64,000 nucleotides of DNA from Chitinophaga jiangningensis (lineage in GTDB: Bacteria > Bacteroidota > Bacteroidia > Chitinophagales > Chitinophagaceae), in NCBI RefSeq assembly GCF_900142605.1, contig NZ_FRBL01000015.1:1-64000 (forward strand), read 5' to 3'. Positions 26,515 through 37,000 of the stretch are shown here, in pieces (the stretch's first letter is position 1; every line of letters starts with the position of its first letter). A program made the translations under genes and the position numbers. Below the pieces are notes generated by a model. That model searched no databases. It saw only the letters and a program-made list of their open reading frames with translations, and was not told the origin of the DNA.

Positions 26515-27079
26515 TTTTTTTTGAATAGAGCCGGCTGAGGGTTTCGCGACTCACGCCCAGAAACGCCGCCAGGTCCTGCTTGGGTACCACCTGAAAGAGG
26601 GCAGGGTATTGCTGCAGCAACTGCTCATAGCGGTCTTTGGCATTGTGGGTAAGCATGGATAAAATTCTCCGTTGCAGGCCCACGTAGCCCATCGCATTTT
26701 TCTTACGCCAGAAATGTTCCACTTTGTGCATTTCCGCACAGAGGCGCTCCTTATCTTCCTGTGCAATATAATAGATTTCAGTAGGCACCACCGCCTCCAG
26801 GAATATGCTGGAAGGCGTATGGGTATATAGCGCCTGGTAATCGCTCGTCCACCAGTCCGCCAGTGCAAAAGAGAGTATATGCGTTTTATCCTCACTGTCG
26901 AGCACATACGCTTTCAGGCATCCTTTTACCACGAAATACTCATGCGAAACCGGATCGCCCTCCTGTAAAATAAATTGCTTCTTCATCACTTTCCGGTGCC
27001 TGAAAAAACTGCTGATGTAGGAAAATTCGGTGTCCGTCAGCGAAATAATTTTCTCAAAATGATCACGTAATACCTGCAT
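26510..27079 (-). CDS. Crp/Fnr-family transcriptional regulator
   Basis: 189 aa. N-terminal cyclic-nucleotide-binding-like beta-roll (about 20-115; KKQFILQEGDPVSHEYFVVKG), long helix, then a short winged HTH (about 150-189) with the recognition helix SRETLSRLYSKK. The Arg-Glu-Thr-x-x-Arg pattern matches CRP, predicting TGTGA half-sites. It carries no FNR-type cysteines at the N-terminus. The gene precedes the DJ-1 gene on the same strand, with a matching palindrome between them. Confidence 0.92.
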   Translation of the reverse strand: MQVLRDHFEKIISLTDTEFSYISSFFRHRKVMKKQFILQEGDPVSHEYFVVKGCLKAYVLDSEDKTHILSFALADWWTSDYQALYTHTPSSIFLEAVVPTEIYYIAQEDKERLCAEMHKVEHFWRKKNAMGYVGLQRRILSMLTHNAKDRYEQLLQQYPALFQVVPKQDLAAFLGVSRETLSRLYSKKM

Positions 27080-27152
27080 GCCATAAAGATAGGCGTTAGG
27101 GAGATATAAACCCTTCTCCGCTCCCGGTTGTTAGTCTTAAAAAAGGCATACT

Positions 27153-28112
27153 ATGAATAAAGCAACTACAACATGGCCGGCCTTAAGCTACGCCGACTGG
27201 AAAGATACACTGGCCACAGTTCACCTCTGGACACAGATAGTGGGTAAAATCAGGCTGCGTAAAATGCCATGGTTGAATCACTCCTGGCATGTGACCCTTT
27301 ACATCTCTCCTGACGGATTGGGCACTGGCAGTATGCCTTATCAGCACGGCATCTTCGATATTAACTTTGATTTTATCCATCACCGCCTCCGCATCTCCAC
27401 CAGTAATGGCGCCCGGGAGGAAATTCCCCTGGAGCCGGTTACTGTGGCCGACTTTTACAAGCAGCTTTTCGGGAAACTGGCCCAGCTCGACATTGACGTC
27501 TCCATACATGATATGCCGGCAGAATTACCCAATGCTATACCGTTCCCGGAAGATACCGTGCATGCATCCTACGATAAAGCCCGCATGGCCGACTATTGGC
27601 AGGCCATGGTAAAAATTTATGATGTATTTACCCGCTTCCGTACCCGGTTTACCGGTAAGTGTAGCCCCGTCCATTTCTTTTGGGGCGCATTTGATCTGGC
27701 GGTTACCCGGTTTTCAGGGAGAGATGCACCGCTCCATCAGGGCGAGGCTCCGAATATGCCCGCTGCCGTAATGCAGGAAGCCTACTCCAAGGAAGTAAGC
27801 TCCTGTGGCTTTTGGCCAGGCAATGATCAATACCCGCACGCAGCCTTCTATGCGTATGCCTACCCCGCGCCCGATGGCTTTGCTGACCAGCCGGTTAAAC
27901 CAGCCGCTGCCTTTTTCAGTAAAGAAATGGGCGAGTTCCTGCTCAATTACGAGGATGTGCAGCAGTCCGCCGATCCGTTTGTAACACTCATGGATTTTCT
28001 GCAAACTACCTACGAGGCTGCGGCTAATACCGCTCAGTGGGACCGTAAACACCTGGAATGCGACCTTTCCCACTACGAGCTGGAATACGGCTGCTTCCGG
28101 CGGGATTCCTAA
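27153..28112 (+). CDS. DUF5996-like protein
   Basis: 319 aa, soluble. The start WPALSYADWKDTLATVHLWTQIVGKIRL and the middle FFWGAFDLAVTRFSGRDAP fit DUF5996 proteins of unknown function, found widely in bacteria. Trp- and His-rich. It is divergent from the Crp/Fnr gene (73 bases apart). Confidence 0.85.
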   Translation: MNKATTTWPALSYADWKDTLATVHLWTQIVGKIRLRKMPWLNHSWHVTLYISPDGLGTGSMPYQHGIFDINFDFIHHRLRISTSNGAREEIPLEPVTVADFYKQLFGKLAQLDIDVSIHDMPAELPNAIPFPEDTVHASYDKARMADYWQAMVKIYDVFTRFRTRFTGKCSPVHFFWGAFDLAVTRFSGRDAPLHQGEAPNMPAAVMQEAYSKEVSSCGFWPGNDQYPHAAFYAYAYPAPDGFADQPVKPAAAFFSKEMGEFLLNYEDVQQSADPFVTLMDFLQTTYEAAANTAQWDRKHLECDLSHYELEYGCFRRDS

Positions 28113-28120
28113 AAAAGCAC

Positions 28121-28148
28121 AAAAAACCCGGCCATCAACATGGCCGGG
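28121..28148 (-). terminator. Terminator of the large minus-strand SusC/SusD operon
   Basis: A perfect 9-bp stem (28127-28135 with 28140-28148), 4-nt loop and a six-T run on the minus strand, 50 bases beyond the TlpA-like stop. It marks the end of the 39.6-28.2 kb unit. Confidence 0.8.
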
Positions 28149-28197
28149 ATCATATTCTCATACTAAAATGCAACGCTTACGGGATCATACGGTATTA

Positions 28198-29331
28198 TCA
28201 GTTACCGAAGATCTCAGTAAGTTTCTTGTTCAGCTCCTCGCCACGCAGATTCATCGCAATGATGTTTCTGTTCTCGTCCAGCAGGAAGTTTGCCGGCACC
28301 GCACGAATGCCATAGAGGCGTCCCACCTCGTTGTTCCATCCCTTCAAATCTGATACATGCATCCATGGCAGCCCATCCTTGGCGATAGCGTCTATCCATT
28401 TGTCTTTATGATCATCGAGGGAAACAGCAATAATCTCGAAACCTTTCTCTTTGAATTTTTTGTATTGTTCGGTGAGATTCGGATTCTCCGCTCTGCAAGG
28501 CCCGCACCAGCTGGCCCAGAATTCAAGCAGCACATATTTCCCCTTTATATCATCCAGTTTCACGGTTTTGTCGTCAACATCCTTTTGCACAAACTTAGGC
28601 GCGGGGGCACCCACCTTAATAGTCTTGGCGGCTGCAATGCGCTGGCCCATTTCACGGCCCTGATCACTGTTACGCAGTGCGGCACTCATCGCGTTGTAAA
28701 TAGGTTCAATCTTTTTTACATCCACCGGTGAGCCGGTACCTTCTGACAATGCCACCATACCGAAGTAGGCTTTAGGGTTAGCTTTCGCAAACTCCAGCTG
28801 CTTGTCGGCGCGTGCTTTCATCCGACGGCGATATTCGGTGTTCAGGTTGTTCATGAAGGCGGTATCCTTCCGTTGCTCCGGCGTAGCACCCGCCACCTGG
28901 CCATTGGCCCACTTATTCAGGTCCATGATGGTGCCGCCAATGAATTTATTGTAAGCCTGAAATTCATTGTAAATTTTGGAGCCGGTGATTTTTGCATTGC
29001 CAAGTGAATCCGCAGAAGTGATCTTCACCTGCTCCTTACCGTAGTAGAAGTAAATCACATCGCCGCCATAAACGGCTTTCATTTTGCCGGAGCCATCGTG
29101 ACTGATCGCCAGTCGCGCATAGGCGTAATCATTACTCTTACCGGTAAACGAAAACAGGCCGTTGATCACCGCGGCACTGTCTTCTTTCCCAACCCCGTCA
29201 GACATATAGTCGATATAAGCCATTGCCGGACTATTCAGCTTCCCGATATTGCCCGTAATGGTAAATGTTCCCTGTTGTGCCTGAACTGCCAGTGGCAGCA
29301 CAATGGCAGCTGTTAATAATATCTTCTTCAT
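28198..29331 (-). CDS. TlpA-family thioredoxin-like protein with DUF4369 N-terminus
   Basis: 377 aa. Signal peptide (about 1-19), a DUF4369 domain typical of Bacteroidota (about 22-120), a helical linker, and a C-terminal TlpA/AhpC-TSA thioredoxin fold (about 240-377) with the redox motif WASWCGPCRAE. It acts in the periplasm as a thiol reductase or isomerase. It is the last gene of the second SusC/SusD operon, following the HExxH lipoprotein gene by 26 bases; TlpA-like genes are common passengers of such operons. Confidence 0.92.
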   Translation of the reverse strand: MKKILLTAAIVLPLAVQAQQGTFTITGNIGKLNSPAMAYIDYMSDGVGKEDSAAVINGLFSFTGKSNDYAYARLAISHDGSGKMKAVYGGDVIYFYYGKEQVKITSADSLGNAKITGSKIYNEFQAYNKFIGGTIMDLNKWANGQVAGATPEQRKDTAFMNNLNTEYRRRMKARADKQLEFAKANPKAYFGMVALSEGTGSPVDVKKIEPIYNAMSAALRNSDQGREMGQRIAAAKTIKVGAPAPKFVQKDVDDKTVKLDDIKGKYVLLEFWASWCGPCRAENPNLTEQYKKFKEKGFEIIAVSLDDHKDKWIDAIAKDGLPWMHVSDLKGWNNEVGRLYGIRAVPANFLLDENRNIIAMNLRGEELNKKLTEIFGN

Positions 29332-29357
29332 TATTAAGGATTATTGTGTTTTAATTG

Positions 29358-30290
29358 TTAGTCCTTGTAAGTCACCCCCGGAAAATCGATACGTGCCTGT
29401 TTGAATTGGGCATCACATTCGCTTGTCCAGCCAAAGGCAGTAGTAGCCTGGTTTTTCAGGTTTACACCGGCTGCGCCGCTCATAAAGTGAATGTATTCGC
29501 CCAGGTTCATGCGGCGGGTATATTCCGGAAATCCTAACTCAGCAGTGTTAGCTTTCGGGAAGTTTTTGGACACCAATACGAAGAACTGGCTCAGCACTTT
29601 TTGTTCGCCATACTTTGTGTATATCGGTAACCACCAGTCGCGGAACCAGTGACTACCTTTTTCGGGATAGTCCACCTGGTCATCGAGGTAGTACATGTGC
29701 CATGCATCTGCTTTGGCTTTCATACCCAGCTTGCGGTATACATCATACACAAAAATGTCCTGCCACTTACTATCTCCCCATACGGTAAACGCGGGTGAGC
29801 CTTTCACGCCATTGGTAGTGCTTTCTACGATATGGCAGATTTCATGGATCAGCCCGGGCTCAGGAAACACGAAGTTGTCCCAGTCGGTGGTACTGAAGTC
29901 CACAATGTTTTTGTTATCGCCGCTGGAATCAGGGTAGTATTGCGGCTGGCCTACATTGCCGTAGGCGCCACCATGCAATACTACATACAGGCGTGGATCA
30001 GGACCCATCTCCCCATATACTTCCTTCGCATACTTCCAGGTTTTAGACATCAGCTCATAAGGCCAGGTAACGGTTGGAGATACAGCAGGGTCCTTGTACA
30101 CGGCTACCTGTTCATCGTAATAGGCAAGGGTGAGCCGCTGGTTGTGTTCCAGCCAGTGCTCCTGCCAGATGCTGTCGGGCTTCGGCCCCTTGTTTGCAAT
30201 GCCTTCGTTTTTGTCGGATTTACTGCACGACAGCAGGAACAGTCCCAGCAGTCCGGCCATCGCGCAGTGGATATATTTAGTAGTGTTCAT
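29358..30290 (-). CDS. Putative zinc-metallopeptidase lipoprotein (HExxH)
   Basis: 310 aa from the ATG at 30290; a TTG at 30299 opens the frame. Lipoprotein signal ending LLSC. HEICH at 149-153 lies in a hydrophobic helix (PGLIHEICHIVE), as in zincin peptidases; Glu157 or Asp residues further on might be the third ligand, but no family signature is clear. It is unlike M60 elsewhere. Surface exposure is likely. It belongs to the SusC/SusD/DUF4843/PKD-like operon, 11 bases after the PKD-like gene, and may trim the imported substrate. Confidence 0.75.
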   Translation of the reverse strand: MNTTKYIHCAMAGLLGLFLLSCSKSDKNEGIANKGPKPDSIWQEHWLEHNQRLTLAYYDEQVAVYKDPAVSPTVTWPYELMSKTWKYAKEVYGEMGPDPRLYVVLHGGAYGNVGQPQYYPDSSGDNKNIVDFSTTDWDNFVFPEPGLIHEICHIVESTTNGVKGSPAFTVWGDSKWQDIFVYDVYRKLGMKAKADAWHMYYLDDQVDYPEKGSHWFRDWWLPIYTKYGEQKVLSQFFVLVSKNFPKANTAELGFPEYTRRMNLGEYIHFMSGAAGVNLKNQATTAFGWTSECDAQFKQARIDFPGVTYKD

Positions 30291-30301
30291 AGGGAGCAAT
30301 T

Positions 30302-31714
30302 TTATTTTCTGATAATGATGCCTACCGGCGCGCCAGGGATACCGTCTATACGGTTGGTGATCACACCATTTTTACCTACACTTACATCCAGGGTAATTAC
30401 GCTGCCATCCACACCTGCGGTGAGTTTATCACCTTCCGCGTTGAGTTGCAGCATGGTTACTTTTTTACCGTTGAAGTTGGCATCCAGTGGGCGCACTTCT
30501 TCATTGAGCGGGTTGTAGCGGTAAATCTTATCGTCGGAGGTGAAGTAGAACACATCTACCGCGGTGCGCTGCCAGCGGGTATCAGGGCGCAGCAGGGAAG
30601 CTCCGGCAAACACGCGTTTACGTGTAGGCTTGATCGTGCGGAGGTCGTAATTGCTCATATCTACCGTAAACGTGTACTCGTAAACGTTACCATCTGTGGA
30701 TTTATAGAACGCATAGGAAACACTGGGTACGGCATTCATAAACAGCAGTTCGCCCGGGCCGAGGTTGGTGGGATTGAATGCATTGCCTGCCACCTGGTAG
30801 TCGCTGCCCATGAAAGTACCACTGCCGTCAAATGTCACGAAACCATGGCGGATAGTATCAAAGCCAAAGAAGAAATTATAACGGCTGTAAAATGGCGCTA
30901 AGTAATAATTGCCCACCTGCATGCTGGAAAACTTCCCAAAGTCAGGTGCAAATGGGGCGGTAGAAGTAATACTCAGATACAGCTTACCATTGATAATGCC
31001 GGTAGGAACGCCGATGGCACCGCTAAAGGCCTGTGTTTCCAGTGGTGATGGCGGATTGAAAAACTGTTCGTTGAAGTAGCGTTTGCGCAGCATGGTGCTA
31101 CCGTCAATGATTACACTCGGTTTAGCAGGGTCTTTACAGATCACCCAATAATCTTCCACACTTCCTTCCTGGTAAGCCAGCGGCTTGGCAAACAGCTGCA
31201 CAGGGTTAGCGGGCAGGTCTTCGTTGTGCAGCGCGTGGTACAGGTCCGCGTTCACGGTACTGTCGGGCCGGATAAACGACAGGCGGGTAACACCTTTATC
31301 ATTACTCAGGACCACTGTACCTTTGGAGAAACGGGTACCACCGTTGATTTTGAACTTATAAAAGTATTTCATTCCGTTGCGTTTGTCCGTAACCGTTAGC
31401 TTGGCGGAACGTTCCATCGGTTTCAGGTTGTAAACGATTTTCAGCGGGTAGCCGGAGTATAGATCGGCCCTCGCTTCTTCCGCTACCATTATTTCCCAAT
31501 CGAAAGTGAGGTCCTTTGAAGGATCTCCATCTTCCAGGTAAACATAGGGACGGATGATCAGTGAATCGCCTACTATTGCACTCACGGTGCTATTATTCAG
31601 ATCAGCCACCAGCGGCTCGCTGGGTGAATGGTAGTCGTAATTGCCAAGGTCTTTTTTGCAGGCAGCAAACCAGAGTGCGCCAATCAACAGCAAACCTGTT
31701 ATCCTGTAATGCAT
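30302..31714 (-). CDS. PKD-like family lipoprotein of SusC/SusD operon
   Basis: 470 aa from the ATG at 31714. Lipoprotein signal ending FAAC, then KKDLGNYDYHSPSEP, the typical start of the Bacteroidota PKD-like lipoproteins found after DUF4843 genes. An Ig/PKD-like N-terminal domain (about 25-130) is followed by a beta-propeller-like region. Probably a surface glycan- or protein-binding partner of the SusC/SusD complex. It begins 10 bases after the DUF4843 stop. Confidence 0.85.
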   Translation of the reverse strand: MHYRITGLLLIGALWFAACKKDLGNYDYHSPSEPLVADLNNSTVSAIVGDSLIIRPYVYLEDGDPSKDLTFDWEIMVAEEARADLYSGYPLKIVYNLKPMERSAKLTVTDKRNGMKYFYKFKINGGTRFSKGTVVLSNDKGVTRLSFIRPDSTVNADLYHALHNEDLPANPVQLFAKPLAYQEGSVEDYWVICKDPAKPSVIIDGSTMLRKRYFNEQFFNPPSPLETQAFSGAIGVPTGIINGKLYLSITSTAPFAPDFGKFSSMQVGNYYLAPFYSRYNFFFGFDTIRHGFVTFDGSGTFMGSDYQVAGNAFNPTNLGPGELLFMNAVPSVSYAFYKSTDGNVYEYTFTVDMSNYDLRTIKPTRKRVFAGASLLRPDTRWQRTAVDVFYFTSDDKIYRYNPLNEEVRPLDANFNGKKVTMLQLNAEGDKLTAGVDGSVITLDVSVGKNGVITNRIDGIPGAPVGIIIRK

Positions 31715-31724
31715 AGTAATATTT

Positions 31725-32558
31725 TTAGAAGAGGACCTGTCCTCCGTTTTCGTCAATAAACACATACTTGTTGGCAGTAGGGAAGTACTTCAGCCAGAAA
31801 CGCTTGGTAGGAGCCGATTTGCTGTAGAAGTCGTAGTCGCCGGTACTGTCGTTTCTCTTTTCAAGCACATAGCCGGATTCCGGATGCTCCTTTACCCATT
31901 CAAACGGATAGTTGAGCAAATAGCTGGTGTTGGCGATGTAATACAGGCTCCGGGGAATTTCCATATACCAGTCCGGATATGAGCCCTGGATCACCATATC
32001 GGTTGTGCCGGAGCTGATCAGGAACAACTGGTGTTTCACCCTGGTGTATTTACCCATCTGTGGCCAGGACGACCACCAGGCTGGTTCTTCCAGTCTGGAC
32101 GAGAAAAGGATACGCTTCGTGCGTATACCATATGGCAGGTTACTGGAAAAATCCTTCCCACCACTCACCTGAATGGTCAGGTCTACGGATTTATTAGCCA
32201 AAGCGGTGTCTGTGTTCAGTAACACAATAGGAATGCGGAGCGTCCCGGAGTCCGCCGGCATGGTATAGGAAGCCTTCAGCGCCTCATAATGCAGGTCTTT
32301 TACAGCGGAAGTCAAAGTATCTATGACATTGATCGCAAACTCCCGGTTGTGATCCGTCGCTTTCCCGGATATAATGATGGGCAGCCAGATGGTATCCCGT
32401 TCGAGGTCCGGATGGTACGCGAATGAATACACGAGGCTGTCTGTATTTTTAAAATTCAGGTAGATATTATCCCTGCTGAGGTCATAAGGAGCTATCTCTT
32501 CCTTGGTACAGCTATATAACAGACAGGCAAGAATAGCGATGGTGAATAATCTTTTCAT
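31725..32558 (-). CDS. DUF4843-family lipoprotein
   Basis: 277 aa. Lipoprotein signal ending LYSC, then TKEEIAPYDLSRDNIYLNF, typical of DUF4843. An Ig-like N-terminal part (about 30-150) is followed by a domain with Trp-rich motifs (EPAWWSSWPQMGKYTRVKHQLF). DUF4843 proteins are surface-exposed accessory lipoproteins in SusC/SusD operons with unknown ligand. It is 9 bases after the SusD gene. Confidence 0.88.
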   Translation of the reverse strand: MKRLFTIAILACLLYSCTKEEIAPYDLSRDNIYLNFKNTDSLVYSFAYHPDLERDTIWLPIIISGKATDHNREFAINVIDTLTSAVKDLHYEALKASYTMPADSGTLRIPIVLLNTDTALANKSVDLTIQVSGGKDFSSNLPYGIRTKRILFSSRLEEPAWWSSWPQMGKYTRVKHQLFLISSGTTDMVIQGSYPDWYMEIPRSLYYIANTSYLLNYPFEWVKEHPESGYVLEKRNDSTGDYDFYSKSAPTKRFWLKYFPTANKYVFIDENGGQVLF

Positions 32559-32567
32559 GGTATGCTG

Positions 32568-34040
32568 TTAATTGTTTCTGTATGCTTTTTCGTCATCAGG
32601 GAGCGGGAATACAAAGATGCTGTTGGATGCCGGTTTGGAACTGGTGGAGTTGATAGTCACCGCATGGTTGAGGCGCTTGTACATGTAGAACATTTGACTC
32701 TCTCCATAAAATTCTTTTCTCGCTTCTTTGATCAGCAATTCAATGAAATCTGCTTTAGCGGGAACGGTGGTCACGGTATTGCCAATTCCTCTCATAGCCC
32801 TGGCGCTGTTATAATAATCCAGTGCACGCTTTGGATCTTTATCATAGCTGGCTTCCGCTGCGATATAGGCCAGCTCCGTTAACCGGATAGCCGGTGCTAC
32901 CAGTGGATGGATATTGGTGAGCGGGGAGGCATTGCGATAATACTTCTGCAATACCGCGCGGTCAGGACCTCCGGTGGCAGAAGCGGTATTGAGGAACCAC
33001 TGTTTCAAACGCCAGTCTTCCGCACCTACCGTACCAATTTCATAGATATCATTTACCTGTACCATGGTACCACTGAAATCCGGATTCTGCTTGGTGAAGC
33101 GCTTTTGCAGATCTTCTATAATGGATTTGTTTTCTGTATAAAAACAGGAGATCAGCTCTTTATAGAAGATACGGTCACGTTTCTGGATATCCGTCTGGAA
33201 AAAATCTTCCTGTTTGGTAGCAGGAAATTTATTCGACAGTATTACTTCCTCCGCATTGCTTAAAGCATTTGCATAATCGTTTTTGTAGAGATATACACGG
33301 GCAAGCTCTCCGCAAACTGCATAATAGTTCATGCGGTGTCTCCTGTTCTGCATGAATAGGTCTGCGTCTTTGAGCTCAGTAGTTGCCGGATCTGATGCAT
33401 ACCCCACGGTGTAGGAGGAGAACAGTATAGGATCTTTTGTCAGCAACTGTTTCGCTGCTTTCAGATCTTTCAGCACACTGTCCATGGACGCTGTGACCGT
33501 GGAGAAAGGAGTGGAGGTGGTACCCACTTTGGTCACATACGGTATGCCTCTCAGCGTGGCCCCGTTTACGTAAGACGGTGCAAACAGCCGCAGCATATCA
33601 AAATGCAGGTAAGCACGCAGTGCCAGTGCCTCTCCTTTGATCAGGTGATAGTTATCATTTGTGAAGATGGTAGTGTCCCTGTCGATCGCCTGCAGCAGGT
33701 AATTACAATTGGCAATGGCGCCATAGGCATTTGCCCAGATCTCGTTGATGGCACCTTTGATAGTACCGTTGTCGTAATAGAAATTGGCAATTTGCTGGTT
33801 GTTGATGTCATTGAACTGGTAGTTCTGTGCCAGCACATCCAGCAGGTTGTAGGTCAGCTGACCGCCATACAGGGAAGAACCTGCACATTTCGTATAGATG
33901 CCATTCAGCGCTTCTTTGAAGCCCTGCTCTGAGTTAAAGAGCTCATCTCTGTCTACCTGTGTTTCAGGTTTGATATCCAGGAACTTTTTACAGGATACCA
34001 GCGATACGCCAAGGCTGAATATGAATAGTAATTTTTTCAT
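32568..34040 (-). CDS. SusD/RagB family outer-membrane lipoprotein
   Basis: 490 aa. Lipoprotein signal ending LVSC (Cys17), KKFLDIKPETQVDRDELF start, TPR-like helical N-terminal region (about 20-230) and SusD C-terminal domain with RLTELAYIAAEASYD and EARKEFYGESQMFYMYKRL. It forms the lid of the SusC channel encoded 12 bases upstream. Its ligand is unknown. Companion genes suggest a peptide or glycoprotein substrate rather than starch. Confidence 0.95.
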   Translation of the reverse strand: MKKLLFIFSLGVSLVSCKKFLDIKPETQVDRDELFNSEQGFKEALNGIYTKCAGSSLYGGQLTYNLLDVLAQNYQFNDINNQQIANFYYDNGTIKGAINEIWANAYGAIANCNYLLQAIDRDTTIFTNDNYHLIKGEALALRAYLHFDMLRLFAPSYVNGATLRGIPYVTKVGTTSTPFSTVTASMDSVLKDLKAAKQLLTKDPILFSSYTVGYASDPATTELKDADLFMQNRRHRMNYYAVCGELARVYLYKNDYANALSNAEEVILSNKFPATKQEDFFQTDIQKRDRIFYKELISCFYTENKSIIEDLQKRFTKQNPDFSGTMVQVNDIYEIGTVGAEDWRLKQWFLNTASATGGPDRAVLQKYYRNASPLTNIHPLVAPAIRLTELAYIAAEASYDKDPKRALDYYNSARAMRGIGNTVTTVPAKADFIELLIKEARKEFYGESQMFYMYKRLNHAVTINSTSSKPASNSIFVFPLPDDEKAYRNN

Positions 34041-34052
34041 GGTCGTTGCATT

Positions 34053-37000
34053 TTAGAAGGTAGCTAGGATAGAACAGGTCAGACTCCTGGCAAACGGATA
34101 ATCGATACCACGTTCCTGTTTTACGCTGGTGATGCGCAGGATGTCGTTCATGGTTACGGCGCCGCGGAGCGACTGCAGCCCGATGCTTCTGGCAATGGTT
34201 TGTGCCAGGTCATACGACAGGTACAGGGATTGCAGTTCGAGCAGGTTTTCTTTCTGAATAAATCTGCTGGTAGCATAAGTGGTACGTGTGTCCGTGATGT
34301 CTTTGTACAGTGCCTGGTCGCCTGGTTTCTGCCAGCGCATAGCCATTGCACGACTGTCCACGTTGAAGCGCGGATCAGCGTTTTCAATGCGGTCTACCAC
34401 TGTTTGGTTGTACATATCACCACCAAATTTGTAATGGAAGCTGAAGCTCACCATCCATTGTTTCCAGGTTACATTGCTACCGAAGAAACCTTCTGCCTTT
34501 GGCGTGTAATCACCGATCGGTTGAGTGTCGTTCACATCATAATCATATGTGAGGGAACCATTCTTTTTTTCATAGATTTCACGTCCGTTTTGCGGATCGA
34601 TGCCATGTGATTTAACGCCATAAATAGTGTTGTACGACTGGCCTTCAACGAAGCGCAGCAGCGGTGTGCCCACAGCTTTATTATCCGGGTCCAGCTGGTA
34701 TTTGTCTACGTTTTCGTTGTAAGCCTTCAGTGCATTGGAGATGCGTACAATGGTATTGGTATTGTGCGCCAGATTACCGGTGAGGTTGATGTTCAGGTTT
34801 TCTTTGCGCAGCGCGTTAATGGTCACATATAACTCATACCCTTTGTTAGCCATATCGCCCAGGTTTTCCTTGTAGGTGGAGAAACCAGTGCTCGGTGCGA
34901 TATTGATATCTGTCAGCAGGCCTTTGGTAAGCTTATAGTAATATACCGGTATCAATACGATCCTGTCTTTCAGGAAGCCTATTTCGGCGCGGGCTTCGTA
35001 GTTAGTAGTTTTCTGCCATTGCAGGTTGTCGTTGCCATATGTATTTACAACCGCACCAATACCGGTAGAATACCAGTTGGAGGTTTGGTAAGCATAAGTT
35101 GTTCTGGCCAGGAAAGGAGGGAAGTCCACCGAGCCGGTTACACCGGAAGTGGCAGCCAGTTTGAGCCTGGACAGTGCCGGAAAAGTGGTTTTGAAGAAAT
35201 CTTCGTTATGGATATTCCATCCGATACCACCGGACCAGAATGGGGCAAAGCGTTTATTGGCGCCAAATGCGGAGGAACCGTCGAGGCGAACCGCCGCATC
35301 AAACAGGTACCTGTTTTTGTAAGAATAGCTGCCGCTGAAGAAGGAACCGATGAGGCGTCTTTCTTCCACGCTGCCTTTAGGGGCTTCGTTTGGCGTATAC
35401 GTACGGGCAAAGGCGATGCTGGAAAATTTGTCGTTAGAAAACCCGCGGGCCTGAAAACCTTTGAAGTCAGTGGTGGAAGATGTTACGTTGGCTCCGAGTA
35501 CGGCGTTCACCGAGTGATTTCCGCCGATGAGTTTATTGTATACCATACGTACGTTACCATCCAGGTTGAGGGAACGGGTAGCGGAGTAATCGTAACTACC
35601 TTTGTTCATGGCTTCTTCCGGAGGGTCGAGGTAGAACTGGTTGCTGAATGGTGACACGAATTTGTCGCCGGTAGTCCGCGTACTGTTCATACTCATTAAA
35701 CCAATCACACGCAGGGACGGTGTAATGCGCCAGTCAGCAGAGAAAGCATCAATCAGTTCCGTATAGGCGGATTTGTCAAAATTGCCCAGGGAGGCTTCGA
35801 ACAGTGGGTTCAGTACCGGTACATTTTTATATTGGTCCGTTTCGTTTTGGTGGGTATCTACTCTCCAGTTAGCGATTTCACGAATGAGTTTTCCATCTGC
35901 TCCATAAATCGGATAGTAGGGATTCATTTTCACATAGTCAGTAAAGCTGCCATAGTTGGAGTTGCGGGCGTTTACCTGTGTAACCGTCAGGTCGTTTTTA
36001 AGCACCAGCCTGCGGTTAGGGTTATATGTAAAACTCATACCGCCGCTGTAACGGTCGCGGCCTGAATTTTTCATTACGCCGGGATCAGTCTGGTAGCGAA
36101 GGTCCACACCATAGCGGAAGGAGGAGTCACCGCCTTCCACATACACGGAATGTTTTTGAGAGTAGGCATTACGCAGTGGTTGTGCAAGCCAGTAAGTATT
36201 GATCCCACTTACTACGTTTTTATATTTGGAATAGTATTGTGCGTCCAGTTCTTCCTGGGAGTTAGCTGTGTTGTTGAGAGCGGAATACAACCCGGCGAGT
36301 TTTTCGTACGCCAGTTTATCGGACGCGTTTAGTACACTGTAGCCGGTAAGGTCTGGTGCAGTAGCTTTCATCTCTGCATTGTAGCTCAAACGCAGGCGCC
36401 CCGGCAACGGTGCTTTGGTAGTGATGACGATCACCCCGTTGGCCGCCCTGGAACCATAAACAGCAGTGGCAGCAGCATCTTTCAAAATAGTAACGGATGC
36501 GATGCGGTTAATATCCATATCTACTACTTTCTGTAGCGGCACTTCAAATCCATCCATGATGAACACCGGCAGGTTATAGGAGCTGGAGAGGTTATTCCTG
36601 TCCAGTATTTCGCCATTAGGCATGGCGGTAGTACCGCGGATATTGATCTTAGGCATGGCGTTAGGATCAGAGCCCAGCAGGTTGTTATCGCCTATGCGGA
36701 AGGAAGGATCGAAGGAGGCCAGGCCTTTGAGCATGTTCTGCGGGTTGAGCCTTTTGAGGTCTTCCCCCTTCACCACGATGGCGTTACCGGTGTAGTTGTC
36801 TTTTTTGATAACCTGGTAACCTGTTACCACCACGTCGTTCAGCGCGCTGGATTTGGGTGATAACTGGATAGGCCGGTTGCGGATGGCTGTTACCGGAATT
36901 TCCTTGGTGTTGTACCCCACACTGGAAAGCACGAGCACATCGCCGCTGTTGGCCTTGATGGTAAACTGCCCTTTGTCGTTGCTGAGTGTTCTCTCGGTGG

